From Shewanella cyperi (lineage in GTDB: Bacteria > Pseudomonadota > Gammaproteobacteria > Enterobacterales > Shewanellaceae), in contig NZ_CP071501.1 of the NCBI RefSeq assembly GCF_017354985.1, forward strand, positions 1,383,501 through 1,447,500: a stretch of DNA of 64,000 nt, given 5' to 3'. Positions 52,508 through 60,711 of this stretch are shown here, one piece after another; position 1 is the first letter of the stretch, and every line of letters starts with the position of its first letter. The notes beneath the pieces were generated by a model, which worked only from the letters and a program-made list of their open reading frames with translations, did no database searches and was not told the origin of the DNA. The position numbers and the translations under genes are program-made.

Positions 52508-52604
52508 ACATAACATTTGTATAGTGTGCCGGCTTATTTATCTCCGCGTGGTAGGCCGGAGGCCTTTCGGCTTCAACTAACGGAATGAAGCAGTTCATTC
52601 CGTT
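52508..52604 (-). other. Upstream boundary of the cassette array with 11-bp hairpin
   Basis: The core ACATAAC on the plus strand (52508-52514; GTTATGT on the minus) begins cassette 1. The sequence before it lacks the usual GGCG of an attC and may be an attI or a worn attC. An 11-bp perfect inverted repeat AACGGAATGAA / TTCATTCCGTT lies at 52579-52604. Confidence 0.4.
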
Positions 52605-52932
52605 ACCTTACAGGTACGTTTTCGTCCTCAGACCAGTGAAAAGTGCGCCGGAGAATTCATCGATTATTCTTCGGGTTAGCCGATTTTGTCCACATCAATT
52701 TACAAGCAAAGCGTGCTGGCACACTTTGTACTTTTTATCGGCCTGTTATCTGAGTTTGATGTTCATTTAAAGCACTGATTTATTTCAATAATAGCTTGAT
52801 TAAGCCAATGAAACCGTGCCATGGAATGCAGGAAACCGTGCTTGCGTTTTTGCTGGTGGCAATAACACTGCGAATCTTTGCGATGCAGAGGGAAACCGGG
52901 CGGCATTCAGGTTGCAAAGGAGTCGGCAAGCG

Positions 52933-53045
52933 ACATGGCTACCGCACGGGTTGAAGTGGTTTTCTTCATCCCTGATTGTGATTTTTATCTCCTGATTCAG
53001 CATCTTGGCAGAGATGCTTGCTGTTCCGCAAGCAGAAATTTGATG
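52933..53045 (+). repeat. Dispersed repeat, second copy
   Basis: ATGGCTACCGCA, TTCTTCATCCC, TTCAGCATCTTGGCAGAGA and AGAAATTTG occur in the same order as at 43264-43371. Confidence 0.6.
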
Positions 53046-53302
53046 TACCTCTTTGCCTTTGGTTTGAAGCCGTACATTTGCCTGAGTGGAACACCCAAAA
53101 TTGGCACTGCCGCACCAGCGACCGTCCGAGCCATGGATGGCGAGGGGAGGCTATAGGGACATATTTACGCCGTGTCACGGGTGCGGCAGTGCGAAAGCCC
53201 ACTGCAAGTGATTAATTGCATCTAATGCTGGACGTCAGGACTAAGCACAAAATAGCCGCTTTGCCAGCGGTAGAAAGTCGCGGCCTCCCAGCCCGCCTCC
53301 GG

Positions 53303-53348
53303 GCAAGGGGCTTTGCTCATTCAAAGCCCCTTGCATCCCAAAGGATGC
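53303..53348. repeat. Adjacent strong hairpins
   Basis: GCAAGGGGCTTTG (53303-53315) and CAAAGCCCCTTGC (53322-53334) are perfect 13-bp arms around CTCATT; GCATCC-CAAA-GGATGC overlaps the right arm and could form an alternative stem. Confidence 0.8.
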
Positions 53349-53660
53349 CCCCGAACGGAGCCGAAGGCCCCTCGGGTTTATGGGCGAACCGGCCAACGCG
53401 ACAGACTCTCGGATTTACGTCCATATAAATCCACCCCAATTCGGCCTCCATGCCTCGGTTGTTGCCGTTTCTTGCCCAACACCCTCGACTCTGGCTCCTG
53501 CTTCGTCCTAACTCCTGCATCCATGCAGTCGTCGGCGGCTCCAAAGGAGGGATTCAGGTGCAACAGTCAGGCTTTTGAATTGCTATTAAGCAGGCTTGAT
53601 GTTTCTGCCAATGCTGGGCGGAATTCCACGCATTGGCACAGTCGCATCTGTGACCATCGG

Positions 53661-54791
53661 CTAGGTATTGGTTACCTGAGCATTAACCCCGTCAATGCGT
53701 TGCGACTCATCCTTGTTTCTTGCCAGGTATTTGCTCCTCAGCTTCAGGAAGGGGCGCTCGACCGTGAGATACAGGATTGCGGCGCCGGCCAGGACTGCGC
53801 CGCCGTAGACGGCAAAGGCCAGATAGTCGTTGTCAACCAGTTGGGGGCCAATCAGGGTTTTAACCATCTGAAATACTGACTTATGGGTCAAGTACATGCT
53901 GTAGGCCAGTGTGGCCAGCAAGGCTGCCCCCGGCACCTTGAATTTGCCTATGAGGGAGTTGGTACTGGATGCGGCAGCCACAATGAAAGCCAGGCTGAAT
54001 GACAGCAAGGGGAAGCCTATTACAGTTGCCGTGAAGCCAAAGCGCTCCTTGAAAATCCAGATAGCCAGGCCAAGTCCTGCCAGCCCCGCAAGCAGTACCT
54101 TGTTGCCATGCTTAACGACAAGCTCCCAATGGGAAGGCTTAAACACCTTCAAGCCGGCCAGCAATACCCCGGCCAAGAGGCCATCGAGTCGGTTATAAGT
54201 GGGGTAATAGATGTTCTCAACGTAAGAGCGATAGACGGGAAAGGTATCGAGCTTGGTCAGCCACAGGTGACCCCTAAGCGCCATGCCAAAACCGATAATG
54301 GCGATGGCAAGTGCAAGCACCTTTGCGGTACTGCTTCTGTTCATCAGCAACCAGACGATGAGCGGGAAAAACAGGTAGAAATGCTCTTCCACACAAAGTG
54401 ACCAGACATGGGAGAAGGTGTTGGTGCCCACGTCCACCTGCAGGTTGACGGAGAAGCTGAGAAATTGCCACAGCGGCGGTAATCCGTGTCCTTCCCGGGT
54501 GAAGGGCAGTAAAAAATACAGCAATACGACCACAGCATAGGCCGGCAGGATCCTGAAGGCCCGGCTGATGTAAAACTTGCCTATGTTTAATTCCCGCCGT
54601 TGCGCGATTGGCTTTAATAATTGCTCGCCAATTAAAAAGCCGCTGAGCACAAAGAAGAGATCCACCCCCATCCAGCCGAGAATGGAAAAGTCTCTGAAGG
54701 GCATGCTGAGGCCGGCGCCGGCCGTATGAAACAGCACTACCCACACAATGGCAATTGCCCGTAATAAATCAAGTCCTGGAAGCCTGGTCAT
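53661..54791 (-). CDS. Acyltransferase 3 (OafA-like) membrane protein
   Basis: Inner-membrane O-acyltransferase of 376 residues with about ten helices, transferring acetyl or other acyl groups to a surface sugar or lipid. Landmarks are PGLDLLRAIAIVWVVLFHTAG, with the catalytic His in FHT, MGVDLFFVLSGFLIGEQLL, FYISRAFRILPAYAVVVLL and SLCVEEHFYLFFPLIVW. No C-terminal SGNH domain, so it is the membrane part only. Target unknown. It is a lone gene to the right of the accessory region. Confidence 0.9.
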   Translation of the reverse strand: MTRLPGLDLLRAIAIVWVVLFHTAGAGLSMPFRDFSILGWMGVDLFFVLSGFLIGEQLLKPIAQRRELNIGKFYISRAFRILPAYAVVVLLYFLLPFTREGHGLPPLWQFLSFSVNLQVDVGTNTFSHVWSLCVEEHFYLFFPLIVWLLMNRSSTAKVLALAIAIIGFGMALRGHLWLTKLDTFPVYRSYVENIYYPTYNRLDGLLAGVLLAGLKVFKPSHWELVVKHGNKVLLAGLAGLGLAIWIFKERFGFTATVIGFPLLSFSLAFIVAAASSTNSLIGKFKVPGAALLATLAYSMYLTHKSVFQMVKTLIGPQLVDNDYLAFAVYGGAVLAGAAILYLTVERPFLKLRSKYLARNKDESQRIDGVNAQVTNT

Positions 54792-54998
54792 TTCATTCCC
54801 TGTGTATTTATCCCTGCCGACCCCGCTGTAGAGGATTGGCCATGCTTTTTTTGACGGGCCATAATGCCGTGCTCTTCAGCCTTTCTCAAGCGTTCAGTAT
54901 GGGTTCCTGAAATAGACCTCGGACATTAAGGTCTTGACCTCTGTTGCCGCCGCTTTGGCTCCGCCGCATCCAAGGCCGGTGCGCGGCAATGTCGTTCG

Positions 54999-55802
54999 CT
55001 AAATCACGGTAGCCAGCATCTTGATGCTCAGGGCCAAGGACACCAGGCCGAAGATGCGTTTCAATTGCACATCGGGCAGATTGTGGGCGCAGCGGGCGCC
55101 CAGGGGAGCTGCGGCTATGCTGGAGACTGTGATGATGAGGAAAGCCGGCAAATAGACGTAGCCCAGGCTATAGGGGATGGCCGAGGTATGTGACCAACCA
55201 CTTACCATGAACCCCAGGGCGCCGGCGATGGCGATGGGAAAGCCTATGGCGGCAGAGGTGCCTATGGCCTGTTTCAGCGGTACGTTTTTATGGCCCAGGT
55301 AAAGCAGGCTGAGAAAGCCACCGCCGACGGCGGCCAGGGCCGATACCGAGCCTATGGTCAATCCGGCGAGCAGCAGCCCCGGCGGGCTGGCGGGCGATTG
55401 GCTGGGCCTGGGGCGCCAGTTCATAAACATCTGCAACGCAATCACGGCCATAAAGAGCGAGAAGAACAGGGCGATAAAAACCGGGTTGATTTGCGATGAC
55501 CAGCGCGCCATCAAAAAGGCGCCGGTCAGGATCCCGCCGGCCATAAAGCCGACCAAGGGCCATTGCACCGCGCCTCGGGCGGCGTGGGCTCGAATGCTGG
55601 CGGCCGAGGTAATTATCATGCAGGTCAGTGCCGTGCCAAGGGCCAGGTGGATAACCTGGCTTTCTGCCATCCCCTGATAGCCGAACAGCATGGCGAGCAG
55701 CGGCACCAGTATGCCACCCCCTCCCACACCTAAAAGTCCCGCCATAAAGCCGACAAAGCCGCCCAGGGCCAGGTACAGCAATACAAATTCGATAGTTAAC
55801 AT
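54999..55802 (-). CDS. TauE/SafE-family sulfite/organosulfur exporter
   Basis: Inner-membrane protein of 267 residues with eight helices in two repeats, thought to export sulfite, sulfoacetate or similar anions. GFVGFMAGLLGVGGGGILVPLLAMLFG and the second-repeat SVSALAAVGGGFLSLLYL are the two family motifs. The ATG at 55800-55802 has GAGGTG upstream. Transcribed from a promoter shared with the divergent MerR gene (see 55931), so its expression should depend on that regulator's signal. Confidence 0.9.
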   Translation of the reverse strand: MLTIEFVLLYLALGGFVGFMAGLLGVGGGGILVPLLAMLFGYQGMAESQVIHLALGTALTCMIITSAASIRAHAARGAVQWPLVGFMAGGILTGAFLMARWSSQINPVFIALFFSLFMAVIALQMFMNWRPRPSQSPASPPGLLLAGLTIGSVSALAAVGGGFLSLLYLGHKNVPLKQAIGTSAAIGFPIAIAGALGFMVSGWSHTSAIPYSLGYVYLPAFLIITVSSIAAAPLGARCAHNLPDVQLKRIFGLVSLALSIKMLATVI

Positions 55803-55930
55803 ACACACCTCACCTTTGCCCCGGAGCAATACGCCCAGGCTCAACATGGCCGTCAATTTGGATAGTTCAGGTTATTCATTTCCGGGTCCCCGACAGGGCT
55901 TGACTCTTGTCTTCGGGACCTCTGTGGCAT

Positions 55931-55961
55931 AGCCTACAAGTTAAAGTCGACTTTAAGTCAA
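55931..55961 (-). promoter_or_regulatory. MerR-type promoter/operator for the TauE/SafE gene
   Basis: On the minus strand -35 TTGACT and -10 TAGGCT are 19 bases apart, and the spacer holds the 16-bp perfect palindrome TTAAAGTCGACTTTAA (55941-55956). A 19-bp spacer with a central dyad is the defining plan of MerR-activated promoters. Confidence 0.85.
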
Positions 55962-56059
55962 TGGTGTTTTTCACCGGCGTGGCAGATGGCTTGCTATAGG
56001 GCTATTTCTGAGCAGCCTGGTGTGAAACACCGGATGAAGATAGTTTCGGGAACAAAGAC

Positions 56060-56485
56060 ATGATGGATATAGCTGAGGTGGCCAAGGCCTCGGGACTGCC
56101 GGCATCGACCCTGAGGTATTACGAGGAAAAGGGCCTGATCCAGGCCTGTGGCCGCAGTGGTCTGCGGCGACAATTCAGTGATTCAGTGTTGGAGCGCTTG
56201 GCGCTGATCTCCCTCGGGGGCGCCGTAGGTTTCAGCCTGGATGAGATGGTGCGCATGTTCAGCACGGATGCCGGCAGCATAGACAGGGGCCTGCTGGCGG
56301 CCAAGGCCGATGAACTGGATCGCAGGATTAACGAGCTGGTGGCCATGCGTGACGGCCTGCGCCATGCGGCCGAGTGCCGCGCCGCCAGTCATTTCGAATG
56401 CCCCAAATTTTTGCGCATACTGAAGGTGGCTGGCCGTGGCCGTTCAAGGTCACCCAATAAACTCAAGGCCGTCCGGAAAGCCTGA
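56060..56485 (+). CDS. MerR-family transcriptional regulator
   Basis: DNA-binding activator of 141 residues. The winged helix-turn-helix MMDIAEVAKASGLPASTLRYYEEKGLIQACGR is at the N-terminus, followed by the family's long dimer helix (about 80-115, ADELDRRINELVAMRDGLRHA). Effector side has Cys in AECRAASHFECPKFLRIL, which could bind a metal or sense a thiol-reactive compound. Divergent from the TauE/SafE gene, whose promoter has the matching operator. Confidence 0.88.
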   Translation: MMDIAEVAKASGLPASTLRYYEEKGLIQACGRSGLRRQFSDSVLERLALISLGGAVGFSLDEMVRMFSTDAGSIDRGLLAAKADELDRRINELVAMRDGLRHAAECRAASHFECPKFLRILKVAGRGRSRSPNKLKAVRKA

Positions 56486-56520
56486 CGTTAAGTAGATAAG
56501 TAATAAGTAAGTTTTAAGCA

Positions 56521-56919
56521 TTAAAGCCACTGCAAACCGGGATAGGGGCGGGCTTTAAGGGCCGCCAGCCGGGATTGCAGGCTGCCCACATGGATCTCCA
56601 GCTGGTGGTCGTCGGGATCCAGCAAATACAGGGATTGGTCTTCGCTGCGATTGTGTTTCCATTCATTGACCCCGGCACTGCGCAGTCTGGCGGCAAAACC
56701 CGGGAAATCGGCTTCGGCTATGTCAAAGGCAATATGGCTGTAATCCCGGGCGGGCAGGGCGGTGTCGCATGAAAGGCACAGCCACAGTGCTCCCAGACTC
56801 AGGTAAGCGCCATTGTCCCAGCGCACCTGGGCCCGCATGCCGAGCAAATCCACATAGAAGGCCAGCGAGGTATCCAGATCCGTCACCGCCAGGGTGAGGT
56901 GATTAAGGCCCATCAGCAT
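56521..56919 (-). CDS. fosA: FosA-type fosfomycin glutathione transferase (VOC family)
   Basis: Cytosolic Mn2+/K+-dependent enzyme of 132 residues that adds glutathione to fosfomycin. Metal ligands H7 (LNHLTLAV), H62 (YSHIAFD) and E108 (LEIHVG) are in place, with the [10 protein letters not shown]+-loop region and [17 protein letters not shown], as in chromosomal FosA proteins of Pseudomonas and enterobacteria. GGAG lies seven bases before the ATG at 56919. The identity is strong but resistance is not proven by sequence. Convergent with the MerR gene. Confidence 0.88.
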   Translation of the reverse strand: MLMGLNHLTLAVTDLDTSLAFYVDLLGMRAQVRWDNGAYLSLGALWLCLSCDTALPARDYSHIAFDIAEADFPGFAARLRSAGVNEWKHNRSEDQSLYLLDPDDHQLEIHVGSLQSRLAALKARPYPGLQWL

Positions 56920-57203
56920 GCTGGTTCTCCAATGAATTCCACTTTCAAATCAATATGCTGTCATAGTTCATTCAAGATAAGCAAACAGACAGGGAAAACC
57001 TGTAACAGACGTTGCTGCACTCGGCAATGAGTGGCCGAAACGGCATTGACGGAAACGGCACTGACTGCAAAGGTACTGACAGAAAGTACAGTGGCACTAA
57101 GTGCCATGTTATACTGACCGGCCTGATTTCATCGTCCCCAAGAGCGTTTTCCTTGCCAGCCGAATCTTCGACCGCCAGCCCTGAGTCCCTGAAAAGAGAT
57201 CTC
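56920..57203. other. Intergenic region with short tandem repeats
   Basis: No gene seen. At about 57037-57085 a 16-base unit of the AAACGGCANTGACNG type occurs three times with mismatches, ahead of the methyltransferase gene. Confidence 0.45.
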
Positions 57204-58514
57204 ATGAATTACCAGCCCCAGGAAGGCTCGCATCTGGAATGTGAGCTGGTGGAGGTACGTGGGACACTGGCGCGACTGGCGGCATTGCTGACCGAGGCGG
57301 CGCCCCTTTGGACGCCGCGCAGTTTCGAGTGGCGCGAGTTGCCCTGGCAAGCGCAGTTCCCGCACCTGGCCGAGCTGTTGTGGCGACTCGATGATGACAC
57401 ACTGGAAGCGCTGGATGCAGATCAGGAAAAGTTGCTGGAAAGCCTCTGGCCCAGCCTGATTCAGGATTTAGAGTTCCAGAATCTTGAGTCCCAAGGCATT
57501 GCAGTAACAAGCAGCCCTGTGTGGGACAAAGCACTCTTCGGCTGGCACCTGACCCCTTATCCCGAAACCAAGGGCGAGCTGTTGCCAAGGCAGCAGGAGG
57601 TGCACCTGGCCGCCGGGATCAAGGGCCGCAAGTGGCAGCAAATAAGCCGTTTTGCTTCTCTGGTGGCCATGGAGCCCTGCGAGCTGCCGCTGCTGGAATG
57701 GTGTGCCGGCAAGGGCCATCTGGGGCGCCTGCTCACAGCTGCTACCGGCCGCGAGGTGCTGAGTCTGGAGTGGCAGGCGCAGCTCTGTGTCGCCGGTGAA
57801 GAAGAGGCCAAACGCCGCGGTCTCAAGCAGCACTTTGTCTGCGCCGATGCCTTTGCCGCCAGTGAAGATGTGCTTCAGTCACACCAGCACGGGGTGGCGC
57901 TGCACGCCTGCGGTGAGTTGCACCTGAACCTGATGCGCCGGGCGGCGCGGGCAGGCACCCAGAGGCTGTCGATTTCGCCCTGTTGCTATCATCTTATTCC
58001 CTCCGGCGATCTTGAGCCCATCAGCCAAAGTGCCAAAGCGCTTAATTTCCGCCTCGACCGCCACGGCCTGCAACTGCCGCTCAATCACAGCGTGATTGCC
58101 AATGCCAAGGCTCGGGCCGACAGGATGCAGGAAGTAAGCTGGCGCCTGGGCTTTGACAGCCTGCAGCGCCAATTGCGCGGTATGGATGAATACCTGCCGC
58201 TGCCATCTGTGCGCCAGAGCCAGCTGTCCGGCAGCTTCGAGGCGTTTTGCCGTTGGGGCGCCGAAGTGAAGGGCCTAACGCTGTCCGACGAACTGCCGCT
58301 GGAACCCTTCCGTCTGGAAGGGCAGCAGCGAAGGCGCCTGACCGCCCGCATCGATGTCGCCGCCCACCTGTTCCGCCCTGTGATAGAGCATTTTCTGTTG
58401 CTGGACAGGGTGGCCTTTTTGCTGGAGTCCGGCTACCGGGTGAGCCTCGGCGCCTTCTGCGAACAGCAGGTGACCCCCCGCAATGCCCTCATTCAGGCGG
58501 TGCGCCGCGGCTGA
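57204..58514 (+). CDS. SAM-dependent methyltransferase, Methyltransf_32/METTL25-like
   Basis: Cytosolic protein of 436 residues. The SAM motif LLEWCAGKGHLGRLL is near residue 168, followed by VLSLEWQAQLCVAGEEEAKRRGL and VALHACGELHLNLMRRA; RLSISPCCYHLI contains the SPCCYH motif typical of this group. The ATG at 57204 follows AAGAGA and is preferred over in-frame starts inside the repeat-rich leader. Substrate unknown (RNA or protein). Located directly ahead of the ole operon, but not obviously part of it. Confidence 0.82.
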   Translation: MNYQPQEGSHLECELVEVRGTLARLAALLTEAAPLWTPRSFEWRELPWQAQFPHLAELLWRLDDDTLEALDADQEKLLESLWPSLIQDLEFQNLESQGIAVTSSPVWDKALFGWHLTPYPETKGELLPRQQEVHLAAGIKGRKWQQISRFASLVAMEPCELPLLEWCAGKGHLGRLLTAATGREVLSLEWQAQLCVAGEEEAKRRGLKQHFVCADAFAASEDVLQSHQHGVALHACGELHLNLMRRAARAGTQRLSISPCCYHLIPSGDLEPISQSAKALNFRLDRHGLQLPLNHSVIANAKARADRMQEVSWRLGFDSLQRQLRGMDEYLPLPSVRQSQLSGSFEAFCRWGAEVKGLTLSDELPLEPFRLEGQQRRRLTARIDVAAHLFRPVIEHFLLLDRVAFLLESGYRVSLGAFCEQQVTPRNALIQAVRRG

Positions 58515-58660
58515 TGGCCACGGACGCAGTGCTGTTAAGTGCGATTTTTTATTGAATACCCCGGCGATTCTTGGTCAAATGTCGCCAGTTTGTGGCGCCG
58601 CGCCACCTTATAGATAAGAAAAACACGGCCACCAAGGCCCGAGAGAGCGATTGGCTTTTA

Positions 58661-59710
58661 ATGAAATATTCCCGCGTGTTTATCAATAGCCTGGCCTATG
58701 AACTGGCGCCGGAAGTGGTGTCCAGCTCAGAGCTGGAGCAGCGCCTGGCACCCCTGTACCAGAAGTTTCGCATTCCCATGGGCCAATTGGCGGCCCTGAC
58801 CGGCATCAACGAGCGTCGCTGGTGGCCCAAGGGACACAAGCTGTCCGACGGTGCCATAGATGCTGCCCGCAAGGCCCTGGCCGAGACCGGGCTGAGCGGT
58901 GATGACCTGGGGGCTTTGGTCTATACCGGGGTGTGCCGCGATCAGCACGAGCCAGCCACCGCCTGCCGCATTGCTGCCGCCCTTGGTGTTGGCCGCGAGA
59001 CCGCCATATACGACATCAGCAACGCCTGCCTCGGGGTGCTGTCCGGCATTCTCGACATTGCCAATCGCATCGAGCTGGGCCAGATTCGCGCCGGCATGGT
59101 GGTGTCCTGTGAATCGGCCCGCGACATAGTGGACGTGACCATAGACAGCATGTTGGCCGAGCCCACCATGCAGAATTTTGCCCAGTCCCTGGCGACCCTC
59201 ACTGGTGGCTCAGGGGCCGTGGCGGTGATCCTCACCGACGGCAGCTTTGAGCTGGCCACCGACCGCAACCATCAGTTACTCGGCGCCAGCCATTTGAGCG
59301 CCCCCGAGCATCACCAGCTGTGCCAATGGGGCCTGCAGGAAGCAGGACATAAGCTGTACCGCGAATTTATGCGCACCGACGCCGTGGCCCTGCTCAAGGA
59401 AGGGGTGGAGCTGGCCAAGCACACCTGGCAACATTTCCTCGCCCAGCGCGACTGGCTGGTGGAGCAGGTGGACAAGGTCATCTGCCATCAGGTGGGGGCC
59501 GCCAACCGTAAACAGGTGCTGAGCGCCCTGTGTATTCCGGAAGAGAAAGAATTTCCCACCTTCCAGCTGCTGGGCAACATGGGCACTGTGTCCTTGCCCG
59601 TGTCGGCGGCCATGGCCCACGATCAGGGGTTCCTGCGCCGGGGCGATCAGGTGAGCTTCCTCGGTATAGGCTCGGGACTGAACTGCATGATGCTGGGGAT
59701 CCGCTGGTAA
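58661..59710 (+). CDS. oleA: OleA, thiolase-type condensing enzyme for long-chain olefins
   Basis: Cytosolic enzyme of 349 residues that joins two fatty acyl-CoAs head-to-head into a beta-keto acid. It resembles FabH (KAS III). Active-site C123 lies in DISNACLGVLSG; His in ICHQVGAANRKQ and Asn in LLGNMGTVSLP complete the thiolase triad. The ATG at 58661 starts MKYSRVFINSLAYELAPEVV, the known OleA N-terminus type. Its stop overlaps the oleB start (TAATG). First gene of oleA-B-C-D. Confidence 0.93.
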   Translation: MKYSRVFINSLAYELAPEVVSSSELEQRLAPLYQKFRIPMGQLAALTGINERRWWPKGHKLSDGAIDAARKALAETGLSGDDLGALVYTGVCRDQHEPATACRIAAALGVGRETAIYDISNACLGVLSGILDIANRIELGQIRAGMVVSCESARDIVDVTIDSMLAEPTMQNFAQSLATLTGGSGAVAVILTDGSFELATDRNHQLLGASHLSAPEHHQLCQWGLQEAGHKLYREFMRTDAVALLKEGVELAKHTWQHFLAQRDWLVEQVDKVICHQVGAANRKQVLSALCIPEEKEFPTFQLLGNMGTVSLPVSAAMAHDQGFLRRGDQVSFLGIGSGLNCMMLGIRW

Positions 59711-60711
59711 TGGACATGAAGATGGAACACACGCTTGAGCGCCTGCTGCCGTTCGCCAGAAACTGGTTTCACAACAAGGGTAACCGCATTCACTATGTGG
59801 ATGAGGGCCCGGCGGCGCCCAAGGGCACCGTGGTCATGGTGCACGGCAACCCCAGCTGGAGCCTGTACTACCGCAAGCTGATTGGCGCCCTGAAACAGGA
59901 TTACCGCTGCATCGCCATGGACAACGTCGGCTGCGGCCTGTCGGACAAGCCCAGCGACAAGGGCTACGACTACACCCTGGCACGGCGCATCGACGATCTC
60001 GATTCCCTGCTGGATAAGCTGGGTGTCGATGGCAAGGTCACCCTGGTGGTGCACGACTGGGGCGGCATGATAGGCATGGGCTACGCCGCCAAACACCCGG
60101 AGCGCATCGAGCGCCTGGTGATCCTCAACACCGCCGCTTTCCACATACCTGAGACCAAGGCCTTCCCCTGGCCGCTGTGGATCTGCCGCAATACCTTGCT
60201 CGGCACTGTGCTGGTGCGTGGCTTCAACGCCTTCGCCGGTATTGCCTCCTATGTGGGCGTCAAGCGCAAGCCCATGGACCCTGAACTGCGCCGGGCCTAC
60301 GTGGCGCCGTTCAACAGCTGGACCAACCGCATTTCTACCTTAAGGTTTGTGCAGGATATTCCGCTGCACCCCAGGGACAGGGCCTTTGAGCTGGTGAGCA
60401 GCATAGAGCAGAGCCTGGGCCAATTTACCGAGACCCCAACTTTGATCCACTGGGGTCTGAAAGATTTTGTGTTCGACCGCCACTTCCTTGAAGTGTGGCG
60501 CCGGAAACTGCCCCAGGCACAAGTGCATGCCTACGATGACTGCGGTCACTACATACTGGAAGATGCCAGCGACGAGGTCATAGCCTCAGTGTGCCGTTTC
60601 CTCGGCCTCGATGTAACAGGTGCAGGCGTCAGTGTGCCAGCTCATGCCGATGCTGACAGCGCCAGCACAGAAAGTGCCGAGGCCAGTGCACACAGCGCCG
60701 GGGCCCAATGA
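59710..60711 (+). CDS. oleB: OleB, beta-lactone decarboxylase (alpha/beta-hydrolase)
   Basis: Alpha/beta-hydrolase of 333 residues related to haloalkane dehalogenases. Nucleophile D116 is in [11 protein letters not shown], oxyanion region in VHGNPSWS, and catalytic His in [10 protein letters not shown]. In the Ole pathway it removes CO2 from the beta-lactone to give the cis-olefin. The start ATG overlaps the oleA stop. The last 30 residues ([21 protein letters not shown]) are low-complexity and look like a free tail. Confidence 0.9.
   Translation: MDMKMEHTLERLLPFARNWFHNKGNRIHYVDEGPAAPKGTVVMVHGNPSWSLYYRKLIGALKQDYRCIAMDNVGCGLSDKPSDKGYDYTLARRIDDLDSLLDKLGVDGKVTLVVHDWGGMIGMGYAAKHPERIERLVILNTAAFHIPETKAFPWPLWICRNTLLGTVLVRGFNAFAGIASYVGVKRKPMDPELRRAYVAPFNSWTNRISTLRFVQDIPLHPRDRAFELVSSIEQSLGQFTETPTLIHWGLKDFVFDRHFLEVWRRKLPQAQVHAYDDCGHYILEDASDEVIASVCRFLGLDVTGAGVSVPAHADADSASTESAEASAHSAGAQ

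Larger units (their letters stand above)
48758..52514 (-). mobile_element. Cluster of five integron gene cassettes without integrase (CALIN-like), interrupted by an IS
   Basis: Five minus-strand cassettes, each made of one gene ending in or just before an attC site. In every one the first bases after the preceding core (TTATGT, TTAGCT, TTATAT, TTAGGC, TTAGCA) are the complement of its own R'' core (ACATAAC, AGCTAAC, GTATAAC, GCCTAAC, TGCTAAC; one mismatch in the third), as expected for integrated cassettes. The genes are AT-rich, short and unrelated to the neighbourhood. I find no intI gene within the window on either side. Confidence 0.85.
52605..53660. other. Non-coding, repeat-rich region
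   Basis: About 1.05 kb without a gene I can support. It holds a copy of the dispersed repeat (52933-53045), followed by a plus frame ATGGCTACC...(MATARVEVVFFIPDCDFYLL) of about 70 codons that looks like a degenerate repeated ORF, the strong hairpin at 53303-53334 and the smaller GCATCC/GGATGC stem at 53333-53348. Overlapping short frames here have no protein-like composition. Confidence 0.55.

Noticed and set aside
48758..52514. CRISPR array
   Set aside because: The repeats here are imperfectly palindromic, of unequal length and spaced by genes, as attC sites are; no regular repeat-spacer pattern anywhere in the window.
53216..53879. Overlapping plus frames of 70 and 188 codons
   Set aside because: They read through strong hairpins and repeat DNA, and the longer one enters the antisense of the acyltransferase gene.
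54108..54401. Plus frames inside the acyltransferase gene
   Set aside because: Antisense shadows.
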